A stretch of DNA of 64,000 nucleotides from Acanthochlamys bracteata (lineage: Eukaryota; Streptophyta; Magnoliopsida; Pandanales; Velloziaceae). Positions within the stretch are counted from its first letter, which is position 1, and each line of letters opens with the position of its first letter. The position numbers and the translations under genes are program-made. A model generated the notes under the pieces. That model worked only from the letters and a program-made list of their open reading frames with translations. It did no database searches and was not told the DNA's origin. Below are positions 10,890 to 22,800 of the stretch, piece by piece. The stretch covers positions 4,677,155-4,741,154 of the forward strand of contig CM034137.1 of the NCBI GenBank assembly GCA_019914995.1, read 5' to 3'.

Positions 10890-13800
10890 CTAAATTACTT
10901 TGGTGAGGCTTGCTTTGGTTGTGGAGTTTTTCCCTGTGATAACCTTCTTAACTTTGGCGAATGAATACTTGAGTTTAGAACTAACCCCTGAAAATATGTT
11001 GTGATGCTTCTTATGAGATTGCTTCAGGGTTGCATCTCTAACTTGCACAATAACTTCTGAATGTTGTGAAGACTCCTCTTTCTTATGTTCATCTTCTTTT
11101 TCATCATTCGCAGTGTCAGTCTTTTCTTCATCAGCTAGAACTTCTATGAAGTCATCAGATTTCACTTTCAACCCGACACTTTCCTCCTCTTGAAAGTTTT
11201 CAGCATCTTTGTATATTTGTGCTGCCACAGCATCAGCGTATTGCAGCATTTTCATCGGAAGAACTTCTGGTTCTTCATTTGATTTACTATCTGCAACCAC
11301 TGATTGGCTTTCAGTAAGCTTGTTCTGTCTGCGTGCTTCTTCTCTAGGTACTGCTTCTGTTCTGAGAATCTCCGTAGATTCAGTTTCTTCACTGCTAGGA
11401 AACTTATAATCTTTCTGAGCCAAATCATTCTTGTTGCTTGGTAAACTTTCTGTAATGGTCTTCTCTTGCAAAGCTGCATTTGTGACCTTTGGAATCTTTT
11501 CGAATTCATGCATAGTGTATTGTCCTTCTTTACCACCTTTCTTCTCATCAAGATCCATACCTGCAGATTGGAAAGGGGCATCCTTCTCGAGTCCGTCATC
11601 CCTCTTTTGCAATGCCTTTTCTGCTTGTGTCTCACTGTTATTGTCTTTGGTTTTCTCATCAACCTCCACATGTTGACTTGCTGAGAGCTGTTGTGCTTGT
11701 GAGCTACTTGGTAAACCATCTTCTTCTGATGGCATCTCTTTTTTAGTAGCTTCTACCACTGCCTTCAGTCCTTCTGATTGAAGATGAGGTAGTGCTCCTC
11801 CCTGTGTATGTTCACTGTAGGACTCTGCAGTAGATGCTTTATGAAAATTGATACTCTGCTCATTTTTCAGTGAGTCGGGAGCCTTCTCAATGTCTTTATT
11901 ACAATCCAAAGTGTAGTTACCTTCATTACTACCTTCTTTATTCCAATCATTATCAATGGATGCAGCTTGGACATTGATAACACTCTCGGGAGTAAAATCA
12001 TTCTTGTGATTTGCTCTCCCCCTCAGGATTTCAGTAGTCTTTTCTTGTGTTTTCTCAGGGATCTTCAGATATTGACTTATAGCATTTTCTTTTGCTGCTG
12101 AACTCATTGGTACATGCTTTACTTCTGATGGCACCTCTATGCTATTAGTTGCCACCATTGACTTTGATACTTCAGAAGGAATACAAGGAAGTTCTTCTAT
12201 CATTCTCTCATCTTTAAACGACACCGTGGGTGAGGAAGATGCTTTAGACACATTGCCATCCAGTGCCCGGTCTTGGATTGTCTCAATGATCTCAATGGTT
12301 GTATTTTGGACATTGTCATCTTTCTTCAGGTCATCATCATGCTCTTGCACTGCATCTTCTGTATGCAACTCACTACTTTTGTCTTGGATATTCTCATTAA
12401 CTTCGAAAGCTTGACTTGTAGAGATTTGTGTTGCTCGCTTGTCTTCTGATGGCAACTCTCTGCTATTAACTACTACCACTACAGAATTTGGTGCTTCAGA
12501 AGGAATATGAGGAAGCTCTTCGCTTTTTCCATCTTTACCAAATAATAGTGAGGGAAATGATTGAGACACATGATCCTGGTGTGTATTTTGCACTGAGTTA
12601 GGGGCAAGCTTATGAGATTTTTCTGTATTGTCTTGCAGTATCATGGTTTCTATATTCACTGAATGATCAATGTCTTCATTTACTCTTGGTTTGAGGTTGT
12701 CAGTCTGCTGTATGACATTCTTCTCATCATTAAGATTGTTGCTTTGGCCTGCTTCGGGTACACGGTCTTCTTGCAAAATTTGTGCCAGTAAAAGGCATGA
12801 TACTGGCAACTCATTGTCATTGGATTGGTTGTTCTTTTCATCGCCTGAGTTGTCTTCAGCAGGTTCGTAACTCACCTCTTGCTCTGTAACTTCAGTAGTT
12901 GGGCCAACCTCGCTTCCATGTTTATAAGGTAGCTTACTGTTTACATACTGTTGGTGCTGGAGACGGTTTTCTTGGGCTTGTGCTTGTGATGCAGGGCTTG
13001 ATTCTTCTGTGTTCCGTCCAACTTTCTGCGAATTTGAATCTTCAGCAGAAGCCTGAATTTTGATTAAGTTCTGGAGACCCTGTTCACTTTCCCCATTTTC
13101 ATCACCTAATCTAGGAACATCATGGTGCTCAGTTTCTAATGTTGCATGTTCACCGGTTGTCATGTGATTCTTATTATCTATATCCAGTCTATTCATGGTG
13201 TCCTCTCTTTGTTCACTTTGTGGAGAATGATAGTCATCAAACTTGCGAAGGTCCATATTTGCTTTGATTATGTTAGACTCATCCAATTCTGTTGCAAATG
13301 GTGAAGTATTGGTAGTAAACCCTGGCTCTTCATAGGTAACTACTGATGAATAATGTCTTTTTGCTGTTGATGCAGTGACATTAAGGGTTATCTTTGAGTG
13401 GGCTTCAGATTCCTTAACCTGTAAAATCACAGACAATCAACTTAGAAATCTCAAGTAAATTACGAAATACAGAAGTAGCTTCTGCTAAGTAGTTCACCTC
13501 ACGCTCAGGAATTCCTTTTTCCACTATCTTAGGTGCTTCAGCCTCTGATCCAAAATCTGGTTTTTCATCCTGATTTGATTTCTTGTTGTCTTCTGGAAGC
13601 TGTTCATGTGGTATCTTATAAATCTCAATAGCAGCAGCAATATTGTCACTTTTCTCTATGCCTTCATCTTCCTGGTACATGCCTCTATCTGCTTTTTTCT
13701 GATGATTGAAATCAGGAATTACACTTTCATTGGGTCCACCTTTTTCCTTGGCTGCTTCTTCATCCTCTTCACAAGTTTTCTGATCTTCATCCAAAGTTTT

Positions 13801-16800
13801 CTCGAGATTGCCTACTTTTACCTCCATTTGTAAGTGACAAGATTGAGATGTTTTGACATTTGACGGCACTTCATGCAATTCATTTGGATGTAATAAATCT
13901 TTGCTCTTCCTTGTTTGCAGTTCTTCACTTGTTTTAGCTAGTTGATCAGGCTCGTCCTCCTTGTTTGCTGTTTTACTCTGTAACACCAGATCTTAAGTTA
14001 GTGGAGAAATAAAAGGCCTAAGCAACACATGATTCTAAAAACGCCAACAGGTATACTAAAATTCTTTTGCAGTTTCTAGTGCATTTCTCACCTGCATATA
14101 GTCATTCACTGCTTCCTTAACCTGCCAGGAGGATTCGATGGGGTCCATCGATGCATATAGTACAGTGTCTGCTTTATCATTATGGGTTATATCTACCTGA
14201 AATTTTCTTTCCTGATTCTCAACTTCAGCATGCAGGTCTGATTCTGTTTGACCCTTCTCAAGTGCTTTATCTACTTCAGGAGCATATGGAGTTGGGTTTT
14301 CGTAGCTGCATTTTTCTCTGATAACGTCTTTCGTAGGATACAGAGCCGAAGTGATCTGTGGATCATCATTCCTTGTTCTATTTTGCTCATTCTCTGTATT
14401 TCCTATGTCGGCTTCTAATATCTGCATTGTTTGCAAACAATTGCATGTAATTCTCTAAACAAAGAGTTTGATCAATGGAAAGATGACTTAGAGTATTCTA
14501 CTGGAAATAGGTGCATAGTTTACTTAACAAAGTGACACAATCAATAATTAATTTTCTTCTGTTCTTCTAGAGTACCTGCTGAGAAGATACCATCACTCCA
14601 ATCTATAAGGAATATCCAGAAACATATTTTGAATATCAAGTAGAAATAGGATAGAAATGATTATTTGGAAATGACACAATATATGTATGAGTTAATAAAT
14701 TTTATGTGACATCACCTTATTCATTTGAGTTCTATTCTCGACCATGTAGACTGCATTAGGTTCTCCTGATATTAAATCTTTTCCTGCAGGTTCGCTTTTC
14801 TTATCCTGGGACAGATTGTGTGATGATTCATCCTTCAGACTGGCAGCTTCAGGAGCTTTCGTAAGTTTCACCTCATTTGTGTAATTTTTCAAAGAGTTCT
14901 CACCTGAACAAACTATATCTTTCCCCTCATCTTTAGTCTTCGAATTCTTTTCTTCATGAATTTGTCTTTCTTCCTTCAGATCTATGTCTGATGTTCCTTC
15001 TTCCTTTGCTGGTTCTTCATATCCTTCCTTGTCAATATTCTCTTGTGGCTTCTCAGAGATGCTAAATTCAGTACTCTCCATTTGTGAGTGAGATCCTGAG
15101 TGTTCAAAATTGGAAGTTTCATGATCACTGAATTGATGATTTTCTGCTGTTTTATTTAAACTATGTTCAACTCTGACTTCAGCAGTATGAATCTTTTCAT
15201 TGTTGTTCTTGAAATAGGAGCCCTGTCATAGAAAAGCTAACTCATCATTAATTTTCACAAAAAATCTTAATTGTGTAAGTCTATTCTTGTTCAAGAGAAG
15301 TGTAAGGTCTCACATCTTTAGTATGAATTTCTCCCGCCCGAGCATCAATTGATTCAATGCTGAAATGTTCAGGCTCATCTTTAACATTTGCTACTTCTGT
15401 AGATGTGTCTTCATCTTCCATAAATCCTTGTTTATGGCGATCTTCTATATCCTTACATTCAATTTTGTTCATGCTTGAACTCATCCCATCAATTATTCCA
15501 GGTTCATCTTTGTGCACATTGATGGAAGTTCCATATTTTGGATTCTCCAGCTGTGGAGTAATATTTGTATCTAGGCTATCTTTCTCTGTGCTATTGTTAG
15601 ATGGTACTATTTCTGGAGCCAACTTCTCATCTTGTTTTTCCCTTTCCTCCATCTTAAGTTGCATATTATCGTCTTCAGTATGCCCTTTGGTTTCAATTTC
15701 TTGTATCGCACTTTCGGTCACTTCACTCTCTTCTGATGCTTCTTTGTGGTCTTTCAACTCCTTATCACTTTGTAGGTCTCCCTCAAATGAGGCCACCTTT
15801 GTAGATGAAGCATCTTCCTTTGAGTTGCACTGTTCATGTTTATTTAAGAGCTCAAGTTTTTCATATTCATTTACAGCAGCTACATCTCGAGGTTCAGAAC
15901 TAGTATCCTTGGTCTGCAGCAAACGGGACTAGATTTGAAATAATAATAATTAATAACATAAAGATTTAAAAAAGAATAATGATAATAATCAATGATGTCT
16001 TGCTGTAAGTTGAATTCACCTCCAACTCCAGACCTTCTAAAATTTCATCCTTTTCTATCACCTTTTCTGGTAAGCATCTATCTTGTACAGTCGGAGTTGA
16101 TTGCGGAGGTTCCATGATGGACGGTGTTTGGGGGTGTCCAATCACTGCTGTATTATTTGTATGTATGCTCGTTTTCCCTGTGCTGTGGTTACATGGTACT
16201 GCTTCAGGAGCCAACTTCTCGTCTTGCTTTTCCTCTTCCTCCATTAAAAGTTGTAAGTTTGTACCATCTTCTGCCTCTTCTTTCTTTTCTATTTTTTTTA
16301 TAGCGCTGATTGCTACTTCACTTACTTGTGTTTTGTCATCATGGTCCTTCAACTCCTTCACAGTGGTATGACTTTGTGTGTCCTCCTCAACTGAAGCCTC
16401 TTTTGTAGACGAAGCAGCCTCCTCGGACTTGCATTGTTCATGTTCTTTTAACAGCTCATACTCCCTCTCAGCTATAGCATCTTGAGGTTCCAAACTTGTG
16501 TCTTGGATCTGCAGCAAATGAAGCATTGGATTTGAAATACAGGAAACACTAAATGTGTGATTTGCAGTTTGGACATACCTCTTCTAATTCTTCATGTTTT
16601 TCTGTGACATCTGGTGAGCATCCATCCTGTGAAGCTGGAGGTGATTGCACACATGCCATATTGGACAATGTCCCAAGGGAATCAATCTCTGGTGTAGCAA
16701 TTTCTACTACCTCAGGTTCTTGTGATATTGTATTATGAACTTTCAAGTCCTTTTGGTTGGCATCTTTTTGCAGATCTTCCTCTGCCAATGCCTCTTCAGT

Positions 16801-19800
16801 AGATGGAGGATCCTGCTCAAAGTTGTCTTCTTCGTGACCATTCAGCAGCTCAAGTGTTTTTTCTTGCTTGGATGCTATTGCCCCAATATTCTCTTCAGGT
16901 GCTGAAAGAGTACCTTGATCCTGCAGCAAATGATGAATTAGGTTCTAAAGCATAAAAGTAAGACTTACTAGGGCATAGATTTAGTATGCCTTAGACTGAC
17001 CTTTTTTTTGGGACCTTCAGAGCCATTACTTTTCTCTATTACTCTTTCTGGTATGTATCCATTATGTGCAACAGGAGTAGTTTCCACAGGTATCATGTGC
17101 AATGGTGTTTCTGAACATCCAATTGAAGCTTGTTTTTGTTTGACCTCTTCTTGATCACAATTTCTGTCAAGGATCTGTTCTTTCACTTCTGTTGCCAATC
17201 CCTTAGTGTCATTCAGTATATAATGTATTCCTTGTGTTTCTGTACCAGGTTCACATTTCTCTTCAGCAACATCACGTAGTTGAGTTGAGAACATACCTTC
17301 CTCTTTGTTGTTTAACTTCATTGTTTCATCTTTGTCAGATTCAATTGACAAGGGTTGAGTGGTGTCCTTCATCTTTGTTTGTCCTGATTTATCCAATGCA
17401 TTTAAGTTGCAATGTAGTTCACCGTCTCTTGTGATTAATGTCTCACCAGTTATCTGTTGATCCTTATCTTCAGGCCATGAGACAAAGGTCATTGTAACTA
17501 GCTTCTCAGGCTTGTCTTCTTTTTCTTTTATGCTTGCAGTCTTAGTGACTTCTTGCATCCACTCCTTGGAAGAATCTTGAGCTTCAACTTGTACTGAAGT
17601 CATAGACGTTTTATGATGATCTTTGCCATCTCTTCTGCTTGTATTTATTTCATTATTTGCATTTATGGATTCATGCTCCGTTTGCTGCATCAAGCATTGA
17701 GCAAGACTTTTGTTAAGCGTCTTTCATGAAAAACTTGGCCAGTGAGGATATAAAATTTGAATATAAAAGAGGAAATAAGATGTCCCTGATGGAAAGCTCC
17801 AGAATCGCATTCTGCTTAAGTTTCTAAGACCATAAGGCTACATTTTAATTCAACTTGTAGTTAACTGTTGCTAAATGGCTTACCATGAAATGAGAAAAAG
17901 CATAAGCTAGAAAAGTTACCTCGTCTAAGATATTGTCTTGGATTACATCTTCAGTTTCTATCTCCCTTGGCTGAGTATGCTCTCCCTGTAGAATTTCTGT
18001 TATTGTATCATCAACTTTTGCAGTCTTGGTATGTGACTCATCAAGGACCTCACTTGTGCTTTTCTTGTCCTGTTAATTTAGCCATTTCAGTTAGATGATC
18101 AATATACCCAGTCCTTTTTTTTTCTACTTCAAATAGTAAGTGGTATGAAGTTAATGACAGGTGTCTTATTGTCTTGTTAAAAGGCATTTTAAGATATAAG
18201 TGTATGTATCAGAACAAAGGAGAACTTTTTCCTGCATTATGTGACCTCCATGCTTGTATCCTGTATGTATCAGAACATAGTATGCTGCATCATTGAAACC
18301 AGTCTCTGTTGTGTGCATTTTATCATCTTCTGATTCTTTAAGAAACTTCTCAGGAATCTGGAGTTTCTAGCAGTAAAGGATCTTTCAGTACTCTAGCAAT
18401 TGTAGTCCTAAAGACAAATCTATTAAAGCAAGTACTAAGATGACTAATTTCTATCTTTTTAAAACTAACCTCTTCCATCCAAATGTTGTCTTGATGGAAA
18501 TCTTCGTTTATTTCACCTCTTTGTGCAGTCTCATGTGTTACTTGCTCAACTTTTACTTCGGCAGCATCTGCATGTTCATTTCTTTCTACAAATCCCGTGT
18601 TGATGTTCATCTGTTTCTCTGCTATAGAATCTTCAGATGATTCACTGGGATATTTCCTCGTTTTGCTGGTAGATTCATCATATTTTTGACTTGAACTTTG
18701 CTCCTCTTTGTACATTTCTTCATTTCTATGTTTGTCAGAGCTAACCAATTCAGATATTTCTTCTAAGCTTTGCTTACTTTTACTCAAGTATGTAATAGGG
18801 GTCCCATCATCAAAAGAAGTTTCTGAATGTAGCTCTAACTTCTCAGATTTTTGTGCTAGGTTTGTTGATGGGATTTGTTCATCCATGGTTCGATCTTCTG
18901 GTGCCTCCACATTCTCCTTCACTCCAGTTGACCTGCTACCTGTTTCAGTACCCAGTGTAAGTGATTCTTGATCATCTTTTGGAAGGGTTTCTGGATTGGA
19001 CAATGAATTGAGTGGTTTATCTTTGCCCATTTTGTTGTTGGGATCCTGTTCTTTGTTATCCACTGCAAGATTCCTATTCTTGGTCACTGCTTCAAATGCT
19101 ATTTGAAGCTTTTCTTTTTCATCCTTTTTCTTCTGGCGGCGTTCTTGTAGGCCGTTACACATGTTGGTAATTGGGGGAAACCCTTCTGCACTGAAACTCT
19201 TTGGAGTTTCATTTTCTTTGTCATGAATGCCATGAGTTTCCACATTGGTATTGTGATTTCCTTGAGGATTGCTGGCATTTGTTTCCTGGATTTCAACTCC
19301 TACTGTTTCCTGCACATCAATTAATATCATATTCAGCCATTTCAACTTCTGAATCAAAGTTAGTTTATAAGAAATCCTGAATTTGTGCAATTGTACTTTT
19401 AAGAAATGTTCTAAAGAAATCCACAGTAGACCTTTCTAATTTGTTGGATCTTCTGCTTAATAGTTGTAACTCTCAGCAATGAGAATAAAACTAAAAAAAG
19501 AACTCACCATTATTTCTCTGCTTCCATCATTAGCTGAACTCGCAATATCAGATGGCCTTGGTAGAGTAGTGACCTCATTTTTACTTGGCAATTCTGTGGT
19601 GATTTTGTATTCCTCGGATTTTGATGTTCTTGTTTGGTCACTAGATGTTATTCTGTCTTCTTTACCACGATTGGAATCATTGCCTTTCTCCATCAATACA
19701 GCCTTTTGTTTATCTTTTGCTATTTGCTGGTCTGCACTCACTTGTACTGAGATGACTTGATCGTAAACATGTTTGTTATGGTCTTCCTGAGTTTTTTCTC

Positions 19801-22800
19801 CACTGTCTTCCAGTTTTCTGGCATCAAAATCCTGAATACTATCTTCAGCATTTTTCTCCCTTTTCTCCTTGTCTATGTCCATCACAGTTCCAGGTTTTTC
19901 CACTGGATTAGCTATTTCACTGGTCTGCTCCTGTGATGTCACATGTATTTACCATCATCTATGTTAAATAAGTTTACAGAAAATGGCTTGCATTAAATCT
20001 TATGTCAAATCAATTTCTGAAACCAACCTTGTAAATTGAATGCTTATAATAGATGAGTAGTTCCTTTCTAAAATGTAAAAACAAATATTTATGTGATTCT
20101 CTTGCCTGCAAAAGCTATAGGTCAAAACTGATTTTTTCTTTGCATTATGACACTGAAATATCTGCACATTATATGGAATTAAGTGAAGCTATATGAAGTT
20201 ATTGACTTTTTCTACCGAATGGATCTCATTCTTTCAAGTGATTTCAGTAACCCTCCATATGGTTTATAGAAAGGATCGTAAGCTACAATGACGTTTACCT
20301 CTTTGTGATGTGGCAGAACATACTGAGATCATATAAACTTTGCTCTAAAGTTGATTCTCATATTTTAAATCACATACAATGGCTTAAAGCGTAACAGTAT
20401 GAGATCCACTTGATAGTAAAAGTGAGTGTAGCTGCAATCAGGCCTAGACCTAATTGCTTGAATTGTATTGTCCTGAATTGAAAGTAAAAAGTGTCTGCAA
20501 AATTGTAGAAAGTGCTTTAGTAGGTCTTATCTGACAGTATTGGAGCATGCCTGTTCTGTTCCCATAGACTCAAATGATTCTTCTTGCGGCTCTTCATATT
20601 TATGTTCAGCCACATCCATGATCTGCTTGTGGCAATCTATTATCTCACCTGAATTCTCTTCTGGAACATCTTCATCTTTCAGCTCTTCTATGTTTACGTC
20701 ATTCACGTTAGCCACTGGGGAAATCTGAGCAAGGGACAAAAATTTTCAGATTGTTTCAATCTTTGATGAAACTATCAACAAATTGACATAAGGATATTAG
20801 AAAACTAAATGGATGGTTGAGCCATTAATTTGTTTATCAATCATTATTGAGGCTGACAACACAATCTGCATTTATAGGACTAACCATATGAATGTCATTT
20901 CCTAGTTCTGTAATGGCTGGCTTTGATTCGCCGTCCTTTACTAGCTTCTGAACTGCACTTGCTGGTTCTGGGATGATATGATAGTCGTCTTGTTTGCTAT
21001 TGTCTTTCTGTTGCCCACCTTCCGAAACATCTGATTGCATGTAATTTTGACGAATAACTGCAGCACTTTCCATTCCATTTTCCTCACCCTTGTCCATCTC
21101 AGTTTCAGCGCTTGCTCCAGTTCCGACTGTTTCACTGATTTGCTGCTATAATTTTAAATCAAGAATATGAGCTTCATTAAAATAGATAGAAAATTGCACA
21201 GCCATAAACTGTATTTATGAATAGCATAATGGTTTCGTTCCGTAACTGACAAGAGACAACAAAATTATGATTGAAAAAAGTGCTTACCTTCTACTTTAGG
21301 CTCACATTGTTCAAAAAAATAGACAGATGAAGATATAGTTCATCTTCTGCAAAAGCTATGGGAAGAGATGCATTCATAGGGGATAGGAAAGTATAAATTA
21401 TTTATCTCTAACATGGGACAGTAGATAATAGTCATAAAGATTCTGGAAACTGCAGAGTAACATATTTAAGTAGAGGTGCAGTTTTTATAATTATTTCTGC
21501 ATTCACACCATACAAACTATCAGCTAGTTTTCGTCTTGTGAAAATTAAGCAACTTTAGTCTAATGGCATTTCTTTCTAACATATTAACTTTTTAAGAGTT
21601 TGTGAGATGAGCAAGAGAGTAGTGGTGAAGTAGCATAGATATCTGTTTGGAAGTACTTCAAGAAATAGGAAGAATTGCTTAATTATGCAGTGAATGAATC
21701 TGTCGGTGGAAACAAAATTGTATTTGCCATGGATAAGTTCAAATTAGTTAGAAATGGACAAAAAACTCCCTCAACTTAACAAGTACTAAAGAAAAAATCT
21801 AGCGTAACTAACAGTCAACTACTCTATTGCAGCACAAATGATTTTGGGATAAACTTTTCATACCTGATAATCTGGTAATAAGTTGGGTTCCTTTGTTACT
21901 GTCATTCCAGTTGCAGTTTCTTCCTGTACCACTCCAATGCAATTTTTTAAATCTTTTTCATCCATTTTCTCTTGTTCAAGTGCTACATTCTCTCCCTTTC
22001 GTTCAGCTTCTACTTGGGTTTCCTGGGAATGTTTTTGACTTGTCAAGCTGTCATTATCTTCTTCGTGGAATACAGTCTCCAAATTTTTAGTTTCAGTTCC
22101 TTTGACAGACTCATTCTCTGTGTCAGCTTCTCTTCTCTCCAGTTGTTTATCGCTTGACGAACTTTTCCCATCAACGCCAGTACTTGCATCCTTTTCTTTA
22201 AAATAATTGTGCTCCATATTATCTTTCTCATCCACATTGTTACCCTTGTCATCAGAATCCTCAATACCTTGGTCCTGAAGAGTTGATGATGGTTCAACAT
22301 TTGTAGTTGGTTTCACTTCATCAAGTGAGTATGAAACTGCTATTACTTGTGTATCACTAGAAAAATTATATTCGTCAGTGTTATTTCTGTCTTCTTTTAT
22401 AACGTCTATGTCTGACTTGTTTTGCAAGTGTATCATGTTTCCATCTTCAATAATATGCTGTGGTAATATATGCATGTCATCGCTTGACTGTTCCTTGGAG
22501 GCCTCTGAGGTGACATTTTTGCTCGTATCTCCTGATTCTGCTGCCTGTCCTTCAAGTAAATGCTCACTTGGTTTCTGGTGTTTGCCAATATGGCATTCTT
22601 CATTGCTTTCTGCATTTTCAGATTCTGAAACTGCAGAAGTATTTAGGCTTCCAACAATCATGCTAGTATTGCCCATGTTCTTATATTCATAATAGAGAGT
22701 ATTTTCAGGTGATCTAAGTGCAGAGGTAGGCAAGACATCAACTGGTTTAGCACGACTAACTTCGTGGCCATCCTTCTCTGCTGATTCTGTTTCAATAACC

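Noticed and set aside
15357-15932. Long Ser/Leu/Cys-rich plus-strand frame
   Set aside because: It is the mirror of a Glu/Lys-rich exon; such exons leave long frames on the opposite strand.
18246-18357. Extra exon of the giant gene
   Set aside because: It has acceptor and donor dinucleotides, but its 112-bp length would shift the frame, while all other exons are phase 0.
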